Shown: in pieces, positions 5,742-12,109 of the stretch | Numbering within the stretch: the stretch's first letter is position 1 | Layout of the letters: every line of letters begins with the position of its first letter | Virus record (IMG/VR): IMGVR_UViG_3300031857_001534 | Coordinates: 1 to 22,292 of that record | DNA: 22,292 nt | Reading direction: 5' to 3' (one strand) | Origin: a virus | Made by a program: the position numbers and the translations under genes | Notes under the pieces: generated by a model | The model's database searches: none | Told to the model about the DNA's origin: nothing | Seen by the model: only the letters and a program-made list of their open reading frames with translations

Positions 5742-5923
5742 TAATCCGGTATGACCAAAGGAAATCTACCGCATTACCGCATTACTTTCGTACCATCCAA
5801 AAACACCGAGACTGGCCTGTGGATAAATGGGTCTAAAGACCCCATTTAATCCACAAGACCCAGCCATTGTCTAATCCGGTATACCGCATTACTACCGCAT
5901 TACTACCGCATTACCGCATTACT
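5742..5923. repeat. Iteron array (TACCGCATTACT), candidate origin
   Basis: The 11-base core TACCGCATTAC occurs at 5767-5777, 5775-5785, 5882-5892, 5893-5903, 5904-5914 and 5912-5922, and once more at 5617-5627 inside the upstream gene. Spacings are 11, 11 and 8 bases in the main block and 8 in the short block, so copies lie on nearly one face of the helix or overlap by TAC. Inverted near-copies reading TAATCCGGTA (one mismatch from the reverse complement) sit at 5742-5751 and 5872-5881. The last iteron covers the stop codon of the primase-helicase. Plasmid-like iterons bind an initiator protein; the protein here is unknown. This is not a CRISPR array: the units are too short and have no spacers. 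Confidence 0.85.
5818..5855. repeat. Long dyad containing a DnaA box
   Basis: The left arm TGTGGATAAATGGGTCT (5818-5834) pairs with the right arm AGACCCCATTTAATCCACA (5837-5855), leaving a two-base centre and two single-base bulges. The left arm begins with a perfect DnaA box (5818-5826) and the right arm ends with a one-base-expanded copy. No T-run follows on either strand, so it does not look like a terminator. It lies between the two iteron blocks, where origins often carry a dyad. Confidence 0.72.
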
Positions 5924-8081
5924 TTAATTGCACCCACCCAAAGCCCTCATGGTCCTGTGCAAAGCGCTGGAATATGGCAGCGCCAACTGCCCGTCTTGAG
6001 TAGCTTTGGTTGGCTTGTGGCACTGCTTGATAAATCGCTGGCCACTCCAGCTGGTGCATCCCTTGGAGTTCTTTGGGGACAATTGGGCGACCTGGCCCTT
6101 TGCGCATAATGACCTGACCATGCTGGTTAATGATGGACTGGACATGGTTGCAGGCTTGGTCACAAATGTCTTGGACTTGCTGTTGTTTCTTATCGCTTTG
6201 GCGTTCAGCAGCTGCCTGCCTTCGGTCTTCTTCCGATGACATGGCTGGAACGACCAATAAGACCATCTGCTCTTGGATATCCCCATCTTCATCCAGCACT
6301 GTGTCGGCAAAGATATCTGACTGAAACTTGATTTCTCTGAAGTTGGGCTGGTAACGGGTCTTGACCAGGCGCATATAACGGGTCTTGGTCTCGTCTTCAA
6401 ACAAAACACCCGTGAGGGTTGCATCACCAGTAAATGCGCTTGCTCCACGGGCTGTGGCATCTGAGTCGGCCTTGCTGATGGTCTTATTGGTGTGTGTGAT
6501 GATGCAGACTGGCGTGTCCAGTTGGATGTAGATGGTCTGCTTTAAGGCGGCAATATATGCACCCACCTCGCTATTATCATTCTCATTATCAATATCCATT
6601 GTGGCATTGGCCGTGTCCAAAACTAATAATGGCCTGACATTATCAATCGTGTGATTTATTACATTATGCGCAAGCATGAGTAAATCCTTCACATTAGATC
6701 GCTTGGCATCGATGATGACAAACCATTGGGATAATGCAGAAGCACTAATCCCATAATGGCGCGCATATCCAGTCAGAGTTCTTTCGACTTGGTCCGAGTC
6801 TTCAGTCACGATGATTGTTTTGCGCTTTTTGGTGGCAGTAAGTTCGCAGTCCTTGGCCTGTAAGCCTGCCATGACCATGCACAGACTGATGACCGCGGTG
6901 GTCTTGCCAATGCCAGGCTGACCGGCCAGCACCATAAAGCTGTGCGCCCAGAAGCCTTTGACCATGTAGCGGATGGGTTTGATCTGGCCAATGGATAGAT
7001 GGCGCTCTGGCCAGCCTTGTGGGACATCGGTGGCCACTGGCGCTTGGGCAATCACCGCTGCAAAGTCTTCCACCGCTGACTTGCGCTCGGTCTGCTTGGT
7101 TGGAGTTTCCCACCCGCAATCCTTGGCGTGTTTGTAGAGTGTGCCAAGCCCCACACCTTTGCCCTGGTGAAAGCTCTTCCAGTGGGTCTCAATGTCTTTA
7201 GTGCCTTGGTACTTCTGGCCAGCCATGGACCATGTCATCCATGGGCCAAGACCGGCTTCTCCAAATTCGGTGTGCAGCGCTTGGCCCAGCTCTATCCACT
7301 GGTCATAGTCGCAGTCTGGGGAAATATGGTGCAAAGCCTTGACGGCACGATCAAGATCGCTGTCTTCAAGCCTTGAGCCTAATTGCGTGAAGTCAAATGA
7401 TTGGCTTGGTGGTGCAGGCTTTGGCTCTTGCAGCTGGTGCTGCTCGATGATGCCCCAGTCCATTAAAAGTTCATGCAAATTGACGGCCTCTTGGAATTCA
7501 CCGACCACCGCATTGCCAGAAAGTAGCACTGACTTGCCGGCACTGTTTGGTAGGCCAAATACCTCAAGCTCTTGGCCACCGCCCAGCTTGTACTTGGGCA
7601 GCACTTGGTCAGATTCTTTGGGTGGTTGGACCCATAAGAAAACATGGCGCCCACGGCCTGAGACAGAAACCTCGGTCAGCATCTGCTTTTGTTTCACATA
7701 TTTGGCCATGCGCTGGATGGCCACATTGGTTGGGCCACTAGCGTGCTTCATGTCCACATCGAGGCAAACCAGATAGTTACCTGATGCGCTGATGATGGGG
7801 CGCTGCTGGACTAGGCCAAGGTACTGGCCATGTGGGGCTTGCTCCATGGTCCAGACGTCTTCAGCGTTGTAGAGATCACTTGGGTCTGTATCCCGTGCCA
7901 CACCTTGGCCAGATCGCTTGTAGGGGATTTTTTTAGAGCCTTGCAGGGCAAAGGTACAGAACACCGCATCGGGGGCCACAGCGCCTATTTTGCAGGCAAC
8001 AGACTGGGACTGCTGAAATGTGTCGTTTTGGGGTGTTTCAGTTATGATTGGCACTGAAATTCCTTTAGTTGGGGGTTTCAT
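5919..8081 (-). CDS. PrimPol-type primase fused to RecA-like replicative helicase
   Basis: A 720-residue replication protein with recognisable parts. Residues about 30-215 form a primase-polymerase domain: LVCLDVDM (104-111) gives the metal-binding Asps, SGRGRHVFLW (141-150) the Gly-His motif, and ELEVF with LLSGNA (171-191) the third motif. Residues about 242-325 match the PriCT-2 helical linker. Residues about 365-560 are a RecA-like ATPase of the AAA_25 type, with Walker A AGQPGIGKTT (386-395), Walker B LLVLDTANA (485-493) and a sensor IITHTNKT (527-534). The C-terminal 100 residues look like a basic winged helix. It should lay primers and unwind DNA at the fork. The ATG at 8081 has no Shine-Dalgarno; a GTG at 8054 has AAAGGA six bases upstream and may be the true start. 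The iteron block covers its stop codon. Confidence 0.88.
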   Translation of the reverse strand: MKPPTKGISVPIITETPQNDTFQQSQSVACKIGAVAPDAVFCTFALQGSKKIPYKRSGQGVARDTDPSDLYNAEDVWTMEQAPHGQYLGLVQQRPIISASGNYLVCLDVDMKHASGPTNVAIQRMAKYVKQKQMLTEVSVSGRGRHVFLWVQPPKESDQVLPKYKLGGGQELEVFGLPNSAGKSVLLSGNAVVGEFQEAVNLHELLMDWGIIEQHQLQEPKPAPPSQSFDFTQLGSRLEDSDLDRAVKALHHISPDCDYDQWIELGQALHTEFGEAGLGPWMTWSMAGQKYQGTKDIETHWKSFHQGKGVGLGTLYKHAKDCGWETPTKQTERKSAVEDFAAVIAQAPVATDVPQGWPERHLSIGQIKPIRYMVKGFWAHSFMVLAGQPGIGKTTAVISLCMVMAGLQAKDCELTATKKRKTIIVTEDSDQVERTLTGYARHYGISASALSQWFVIIDAKRSNVKDLLMLAHNVINHTIDNVRPLLVLDTANATMDIDNENDNSEVGAYIAALKQTIYIQLDTPVCIITHTNKTISKADSDATARGASAFTGDATLTGVLFEDETKTRYMRLVKTRYQPNFREIKFQSDIFADTVLDEDGDIQEQMVLLVVPAMSSEEDRRQAAAERQSDKKQQQVQDICDQACNHVQSIINQHGQVIMRKGPGRPIVPKELQGMHQLEWPAIYQAVPQANQSYSRRAVGAAIFQRFAQDHEGFGWVQLK

Positions 8082-8095
8082 TTGTTAGTTGCCAT
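8078..8095 (-). other. Possible five-codon leader peptide coupled to the primase-helicase
   Basis: AAAGG is followed after nine bases by ATG GCA ACT AAC AAA TGA (8095 to 8078). The TGA overlaps the ATG at 8081 as ATGA, the same arrangement as between full genes here. It could couple translation to the long gene, whose own ATG lacks a ribosome-binding site. With only five codons it could easily be chance. Confidence 0.3.
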
Positions 8096-8109
8096 GAGAG
8101 TTGACCTTT

Positions 8110-8147
8110 AGCCTGGTAGCGTTTACGCGCTATCAGGCTTTTCTTTT
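8110..8147 (+). terminator. Terminator-like hairpin, plus-strand orientation
   Basis: AGCCTGGTAGCG (8110-8121) pairs with CGCTATCAGGCT (8128-8139) through a 12-bp stem with one G-U pair and a six-base loop, followed by TTTTCTTTT (8139-8147). This reads as an intrinsic terminator only on the plus strand, yet all genes around are leftward. On the minus strand the stem has an A-C mismatch and no T-run, so leftward transcription should pass. It may stop antisense transcription or act as an RNA element in the 82-base leader of the primase-helicase. Confidence 0.5.
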
Positions 8148-8163
8148 GGCAGGGATGTGAATT

Positions 8164-8361
8164 CTATTCCTTGGACCTTACTCGGATAGCGGTGGCACAA
8201 CCCTCAAAGTTCAAGCCCTCCTGAAGTCGGCCTTCACAGACCTTTGCACACGCCTCACGCTCATGCTGGGCCACCAGCTTGGCAAATGTTTCCAAAAACT
8301 TAGGCGTTGCATCAAAGCCACCCGCCTGCCTAGTTATCTCAATGATTTCATCTTGTGTCAT
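8164..8361 (-). CDS. Small helical phage protein, paralogue of the 80-residue gene at 12106
   Basis: A 65-residue protein starting MTQDEIIEITRQAGGFDATP, then a helix FLETFAKLVAQHEREACAKV and a tail ending CATAIRVRSKE. The block LE.FA.LVA..EREACAKVCE followed by an AIR.R tail is a frequent short phage protein of unknown function. It is also found, changed, in the 80-residue gene at 12106-12348. The ATG overlaps the DUF2800 stop as ATGA, and the preceding AAGGAG site lies within the DUF2800 C-terminal codons, so the start is firm. Two cysteines are present (38 and 42), spaced as in its relatives. Its place between a nuclease and the primase-helicase suggests an accessory of replication; this is not shown. 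Confidence 0.8.
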   Translation of the reverse strand: MTQDEIIEITRQAGGFDATPKFLETFAKLVAQHEREACAKVCEGRLQEGLNFEGCATAIRVRSKE

Positions 8362-9365
8362 TCTTTGCTCCTTACCAATGAAGACGCAGCCACCTTCTCA
8401 CCAACTAGGTCTTCGGACACCTCGACACCAAGTTTTAAGACGGCACTGGGGCTTTTGAGTTCCCAAGCAATGAGCAAGTCTTTGAATGCTTCTTGGACCA
8501 GCGCCTCGTCTTTCCAAAATTTTGTCTTACGGCCAATGCGCATGGTCCAGCCTTGGATTGACTTGCCACTGGCCAACTGCTCTTTGGCAGCAGCCTGCAC
8601 TGCATCGGCCCATGCGGCCACTAGGACCGCGTCATCGAGCATCTCAGGGGTGACAGTCGTGTCAGGCATGAAATCGCTTCTAGCGGCTTCCTGAACCTTC
8701 TCACGCATGGATGGGCAAATGGTCTTGGCCTTGCAATACCGGCAGGCATCGGGAGAGGGGTTTGTAGGTGCATCGCCTGAGAGCGCCAGCTCGGCTGCCG
8801 ACTGCAAGCGCCTGCCGTGAAGCTCCAGACGCAGGCCAGACACTGTCCACTTGCTGTGGCCAACCCGAGGCTGGTAGATGTGCATGGTGCATTCAATGGT
8901 GCTTGGCGCTTTGAGCTGTCGCATCGCACCAAGGGCATAGGTCAGCAGCTGCTTGTTGTCCTCGGCCTCTACGGCCACCCTGCCCGTTTTTAAATCAATT
9001 ATGTGCAAATGATTCCCATCAACAAGGACTGCATCAGCAGTGCCACCAAGCGCTGGGTGCAAAGACTTTAAGCCTTCATCCAAGTTGACCTCGATGAGCT
9101 TCTTTCTGGGGTTTTCCACCAGCGTGTTGACAAAGTTGGCATACCCTTGGGCCATAGATAGATGGTCCGGATCAGTGCCGGCTGGGACTTCTTTGCCAGA
9201 CAGAATGATCTCTGACAGCTCATGGATGGCAGTGCCAATAGCAGCCGCTTCGCCTGCTGGCTCATAGGGCATGAGGGATTCAAGCCTGTAGCTGCCTGGG
9301 CATTGCATGAATCGGTCTGTGCGTGATGCTGAGAGTCGAGCGTGTTTTCTGGTTTCGTGTTGCAT
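8358..9365 (-). CDS. DUF2800 family RecB/Cas4-like nuclease
   Basis: A 335-residue protein of the PD-(D/E)XK superfamily, DUF2800 type. Family motifs are in order: HARLSASRTDRFMQCPGS (8-25), GTAIHELSE with His48, GGTADAVLVDG with Asp111, and LHIIDLKTGR (120-129) with Asp124 and Lys126, then NKQLLTYA with Gln139. Cysteines C22, C208, C211 and C217 (DACRYCKAKTICP) have the order and spacing of the iron-sulfur ligands in Cas4 and AddB. The protein should be a metal-dependent exonuclease on DNA ends in phage recombination or replication. It follows the SNF2 helicase gene by 15 bases, with GGAG before the ATG. DUF2800 and DUF2815 genes are a usual phage pair; here they lie on opposite strands either side of the SNF2 gene. 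Confidence 0.9.
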   Translation of the reverse strand: MQHETRKHARLSASRTDRFMQCPGSYRLESLMPYEPAGEAAAIGTAIHELSEIILSGKEVPAGTDPDHLSMAQGYANFVNTLVENPRKKLIEVNLDEGLKSLHPALGGTADAVLVDGNHLHIIDLKTGRVAVEAEDNKQLLTYALGAMRQLKAPSTIECTMHIYQPRVGHSKWTVSGLRLELHGRRLQSAAELALSGDAPTNPSPDACRYCKAKTICPSMREKVQEAARSDFMPDTTVTPEMLDDAVLVAAWADAVQAAAKEQLASGKSIQGWTMRIGRKTKFWKDEALVQEAFKDLLIAWELKSPSAVLKLGVEVSEDLVGEKVAASSLVRSKE

Positions 9366-9380
9366 GGTTTTTTCTCCTGG

Positions 9381-10607
9381 TTAAATGATTTGATTGACGA
9401 TGTTCAATTTTTTAAGCACCTTGGCCAAGACTGTATGGTCCAAGCTGGCCTTGATGGTCAGAATGTAGATCATGGGTGGGATGCCTGATTTGTTAATGTT
9501 CTCGACCCTGCTGCTGGCCTGCTCCAGTGCTGATGTGGACCAAGTGCATTCGACAAAGACAATGGTGTCGGCAGCACTTAGGTCCACACCTTCGGACATG
9601 GCAGCGATATTCCCGATGATGAGCTTGGTCTGGCCAGACTGGAAATCTGCAATGGCCTTGTCGCGCTTGGCCCGTGCGGTATCACCCACCACGATCACGG
9701 GCTTATGGGTTTTGAGTTCATCTTGCAGGGCTTGGACCACATCCTTATGGTGCGCAAAGACCACCACCGGCTCATTGGATTGGAGCAAGTCATCGATGAA
9801 TTCACTGGCGGCCTTGACCTTGCGCATGCCAGCCTCGCGCATGATCTCGGCCAGACCCTCAAAGGCCAGCAAGGCATTGGGGTTTGCCATCAAGGCATCG
9901 GCATCAAAGGCTTGCTCGCGTTTGTCGTTTGGTAGGTCAAACGTGATCAGGCTGACTTGCGGCTCTTTGTAGTCTTTGAAGATGTTTTCTTTTTTGCGTC
10001 TCAGGACATGGGGCTTCATCAGTTCTTTGAGTTCGACCAGGTTAGATGCCCCACTGGTATCCAAGCCCCATGGCGCTGACCACATCTTTGCGTATCTGGC
10101 CGCAAAGTCAAACCAGCCGCCCCGATAAATGCCAAGGCCGTGCAAGATGGGCCACAGCTCAATGGGCCTGTTTGGGATGGGCGTGCCACTGAGGGCATAC
10201 ACATGGTCCACTTTCTTCATGGCCAGCATTGCAGCCTTGGTCCTTTGCGCTTTTGGATTCTTAATTCTGTGGCACTCATCCAAAACTAGGGTGTTATATC
10301 TGTCCACATTCGTAATGCCGTATTGCAAAACATCGTAGTTGATGATGGTGATATCGGCACTGTTTACCTCTGAAGCCTCGCGTTTTCCATTGACCACATT
10401 GACTGAGACGTTTGGCGCCAGCCTAGCAAAGGCAGACTCCCAGACTGTCTTGGCAATAGCAGGGCAGACGATGAGGGCTGGTAGGTTTTCAAGTGCAGCA
10501 GCTGCTGTGGGTAGCGTCTTACCAACCCGTGGCTGGTCGGCCAGTATGGCCCTGCGCTTGGACAGCAAGAAGAGCTTGGCCTCTTGCTGATGGGGGAATA
10601 GTTGCAT
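9381..10607 (-). CDS. SNF2-family DEAD/DEAH helicase-translocase
   Basis: A 408-residue superfamily 2 ATPase, compact for the SNF2 group. Motif I is ADQPRVGKT (23-31), motif II LDECH (109-113), motif III SGTPIPN (140-146), and motif V GNIAAMSEGVDL (332-343). Motif VI reads QASSRVEN (363-370). The first arginine is Arg367, but the second arginine expected three residues later is Asn370, an odd change in a residue that usually contacts ATP. Phage SNF2 proteins accompany DUF2800, DUF2815 and VRR-NUC genes and probably remodel protein-DNA or branched structures during replication. It is the first gene of the leftward replication operon: GAGGA precedes its ATG and a good promoter lies at 10636-10663. 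Confidence 0.9.
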   Translation of the reverse strand: MQLFPHQQEAKLFLLSKRRAILADQPRVGKTLPTAAAALENLPALIVCPAIAKTVWESAFARLAPNVSVNVVNGKREASEVNSADITIINYDVLQYGITNVDRYNTLVLDECHRIKNPKAQRTKAAMLAMKKVDHVYALSGTPIPNRPIELWPILHGLGIYRGGWFDFAARYAKMWSAPWGLDTSGASNLVELKELMKPHVLRRKKENIFKDYKEPQVSLITFDLPNDKREQAFDADALMANPNALLAFEGLAEIMREAGMRKVKAASEFIDDLLQSNEPVVVFAHHKDVVQALQDELKTHKPVIVVGDTARAKRDKAIADFQSGQTKLIIGNIAAMSEGVDLSAADTIVFVECTWSTSALEQASSRVENINKSGIPPMIYILTIKASLDHTVLAKVLKKLNIVNQII

Positions 10608-10635
10608 TTCGTTTTCCTCGTTTTAACTTGTCAGC

Positions 10636-10663
10636 ATCATATCTGATTTGTGCTAAAGTGCAA
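10636..10663 (-). promoter_or_regulatory. Leftward sigma70-type promoter for the replication operon
   Basis: On the minus strand TTGCAC (10658-10663, 4/6 match to TTGACA) is followed after 16 bases by TATGAT (10636-10641, 5/6 match). Transcription would begin about 20 bases ahead of the SNF2 ATG at 10607 and cover SNF2, DUF2800, the 65-residue gene and the primase-helicase. The -35 abuts the dyad at 10664-10681, a fitting place for a repressor. Confidence 0.6.
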
Positions 10664-10695
10664 TTTCTGCAATCGCAGAAAACGATTAAATCGTT
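10664..10695. promoter_or_regulatory. Two adjoining dyads in the divergent intergenic region
   Basis: TTTCTGC-N4-GCAGAAA spans 10664-10681. It directly joins AACGATT-N1-AATCGTT at 10681-10695. They lie between the leftward promoter and the DUF2815 gene, so a repressor here could govern both directions. The 66-residue HTH protein or the winged-helix protein are candidates to bind; this is untested. Confidence 0.55.
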
Positions 10696-10725
10696 AAAAC
10701 GTGTAAACCTTAAAAGGAAAAAACC

Positions 10726-11292
10726 ATGACCAGAGTTGTAACCGGTAAAGTTCGCTTCTCTTATTTCTCAGCATTAACTGCTCGCAAGAATGAGATGAAC
10801 GGCAAAGAAGAGTTCAGCACACAAGTGCTTGTCCCCAAGACAGATACCGAGACTGTCAATCAATTAAAAGCGGCAGCCAAGGCCGCATTGACCGCCAAGT
10901 TCGGGGACAAGATTCCCAAGACAGTGCGCAATCCCTTGCGTGATGGCGACACTGAAGTCAAATCTGATGGATCACCACTAGGGGCTGAATATGCAGGCCA
11001 TTACTTTTTCAACACCAAAAGCACCAATAAGCCTGGCGCAGTGGATGCCCATGGCCATGACATTCTTGGATCACAAGATATTGTCTCTGGCGACTATGGC
11101 CGTGTTTCTTTGAATGCCTATGCCTATGACCAGGCAGGCAACAAGGGTGTGTCGTATGGCCTCAACAACATCATGCTTTTGTCTAAGGGTGACTCGCTGG
11201 GTGGTGCAAAGCCATCAGCGGCCAGTGACTTTGGCGTGGTGGCCGGTAAGAGCGCGCCATCTGCTGCCGAGTCAGTCGATAGCGACTGGTGA
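10726..11292 (+). CDS. DUF2815 family single-stranded DNA-binding protein
   Basis: A 188-residue protein with the DUF2815 pattern: TGKVRFSYFSALTARKNEMN near the start, then EFSTQVLVPKTD, NPLRDGDTE with SDGSPLGAEYAGHYFFNTKS in the middle, and YGRVSLNAYAYDQAGNKGVSYGLNNIMLL at about residues 125-153. The family is related to T7 gp2.5-type single-strand DNA-binding proteins with an OB fold. The C-terminus ends in an acidic stretch, ESVDSDW, as in such proteins where the tail contacts partners. It would coat single strands at forks and work with the primase-helicase and DUF2800 nuclease. AAAAGGA lies eight bases before the ATG. It is the first rightward gene, divergent from SNF2. Its end overlaps the opposing HTH gene by 21 bases. 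Confidence 0.92.
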   Translation: MTRVVTGKVRFSYFSALTARKNEMNGKEEFSTQVLVPKTDTETVNQLKAAAKAALTAKFGDKIPKTVRNPLRDGDTEVKSDGSPLGAEYAGHYFFNTKSTNKPGAVDAHGHDILGSQDIVSGDYGRVSLNAYAYDQAGNKGVSYGLNNIMLLSKGDSLGGAKPSAASDFGVVAGKSAPSAAESVDSDW

Positions 11293-11472
11293 TCTGTCGA
11301 TCAGTTTCTCAAGCGCCAAGTGCAATTGATTGACTGATGTCCAGAGTGGCTCAACAGTCCCAGACAGCCACCGGCTCACCTGGGACTGTTGGATGCCAGC
11401 CTCATTGCATACGGCAGACATGGTGATCTTGTGAGCCTTGGCCTTTGCCTTGATATCGTGAATTGATTGCAT
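11272..11472 (-). CDS. Small Cro/CI-like helix-turn-helix regulator
   Basis: A 66-residue protein. Residues 16-50 (ITMSAVCNEAGIQQSQVSRW, then LSGTVEPLWTSVNQLHLAL) give a complete XRE-type helix-turn-helix: helix 2 TMSAVCNEAG, turn IQQ, recognition helix SQVSRWLSG. Cro-sized repressors of this kind bind short palindromes as dimers. It is the only leftward gene between 10726 and 13861, lying tail to tail with DUF2815 (21-base overlap) and head to head with the gene at 11589. It has no strong ribosome-binding site before the ATG at 11472, suggesting low expression. Dyads at 11475-11547 are likely self-operators. Rightward transcription through DUF2815 would produce RNA antisense to it. Whether it sets lysogeny or only timing cannot be decided. 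Confidence 0.85.
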   Translation of the reverse strand: MQSIHDIKAKAKAHKITMSAVCNEAGIQQSQVSRWLSGTVEPLWTSVNQLHLALEKLIDRSPVAID

Positions 11473-11474
11473 TA

Positions 11475-11554
11475 GCGCATTCTAATTGCGCTTTATGTAT
11501 AAAAACAACACATAAAAAATAATTCTTTACAGATAGTTTATTTCTGTCATCATT
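11475..11554. promoter_or_regulatory. Divergent control region with three dyads and a rightward promoter candidate
   Basis: Between the HTH gene and the 127-residue gene lie GCGCA-N7-TGCGC (11475-11491), TTTATGT-N11-ACATAAA (11492-11516) and ACAGA-N9-TCTGT (11529-11547). The second looks most like a repressor operator. A rightward promoter may consist of TTTACA (11526-11531) and CATCAT (11548-11553), spaced 16 bases. The third dyad sits within that spacer. The promoter match is modest. Confidence 0.45.
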
Positions 11555-11588
11555 CGTTTGTCCATATCACTTAAACGAAAGAAACGAA

Positions 11589-11972
11589 ATGAAAAACACA
11601 ACTTTTACCGCCTCAGTAGCTTCTGATCTCTTTAACGCTGGCTATTCTTGTGATGGTCATCCATTCATTGCAGAGCAGTTTTATGTGGTCATCGAGAATG
11701 ACGCTGGTAAGCGTTTTCGTCATCAAGCCATTTTTAATGGCACTCAGCAAGTTATTTGTGAAGAGACTGGTGACGCTTATTTTCCAGATTTACGCGCAGA
11801 GGCTTCAGCCAAAGCAGATCGTTTAGCCGCCCGTGTTAATGCAGCGCTTGAAGCTGGCAAGTTTATTTCTCCTACATTTTGGGATGAGATCGATCCAGCT
11901 TATGGCTCTGATGAGTATGCAGATCAAGGCACAGAAGCCAAGCGCTTATTTGCCGAGAAAGCCGCAGCCTAA
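11589..11972 (+). CDS. Hypothetical phage protein
   Basis: A 127-residue protein with no domain I can name. The middle (EQFYVVIENDAGKRFRHQAI) looks beta-rich, and a helical stretch follows (DLRAEASAKADRLAARVNAALEAG). The end, with WDEIDPAYGSDEYADQGTEA, resembles a C-terminal motif in other small phage proteins. It is the first gene after the HTH control region. The leader before the ATG is AAACGAAAGAAACGAA, lacking a clear Shine-Dalgarno, and the same leader recurs before the 31-residue gene at 12014. It probably belongs to an early transcription unit. Function is unknown. Confidence 0.8.
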   Translation: MKNTTFTASVASDLFNAGYSCDGHPFIAEQFYVVIENDAGKRFRHQAIFNGTQQVICEETGDAYFPDLRAEASAKADRLAARVNAALEAGKFISPTFWDEIDPAYGSDEYADQGTEAKRLFAEKAAA

Positions 11973-11982
11973 TTAAACCCAC

Positions 11983-11996
11983 GGGGCTTCGGCCCC
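11983..11996. promoter_or_regulatory. UUCG tetraloop hairpin between genes
   Basis: GGGGC-TTCG-GCCCC (11983-11996) would form a very stable five-pair stem closed by the UUCG loop in the rightward RNA. It lies ten bases after the stop of the 127-residue gene. No T-run follows on the plus strand, so it is more likely an RNA-processing or 3'-end-protecting hairpin than a full terminator. Confidence 0.5.
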
Positions 11997-12013
11997 ATTA
12001 ACGAAAGAAACCA

Positions 12014-12109
12014 ATGAAACCGCAAACCGAAACCCTCTTGGATTATTTAACCGCCTTGGCCATTGGCGTTGGCATGGCTGCACTCTTGGTGGCATGGTGG
12101 TCGTCATGA
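12014..12109 (+). CDS. 31-residue single-pass membrane peptide
   Basis: A tiny gene read from the ATG at 12014 to TGA at 12107-12109. The product starts MKPQTETLLDYLTALAIGVG and continues MAALLVAWWSS: a short polar N-terminus followed by about 18 hydrophobic residues and a WW end at the membrane border. The next gene's ATG overlaps its stop as ATGA, which supports translation. The leader is AACGAAAGAAACC, near-identical to the one before the 127-residue gene. Short phage membrane peptides can act in host takeover, membrane targeting or lysis timing; nothing here distinguishes these. Confidence 0.68.
   Translation: MKPQTETLLDYLTALAIGVGMAALLVAWWSS

Noticed and set aside
5767-5923. Iterons as a CRISPR array
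   Set aside because: Units are 11-12 bases, directly adjacent or overlapping, with no unique spacers and no cas genes; DUF2800 resembles Cas4 only in its nuclease and iron-sulfur motifs.
5924-6460. 178-residue minus-strand frame inside the primase-helicase gene
   Set aside because: A shadow frame; the long gene has intact primase and helicase motifs throughout.
9472-9972. 166-residue plus-strand frame
   Set aside because: Antisense to conserved SNF2 motifs, with no recognisable domain.
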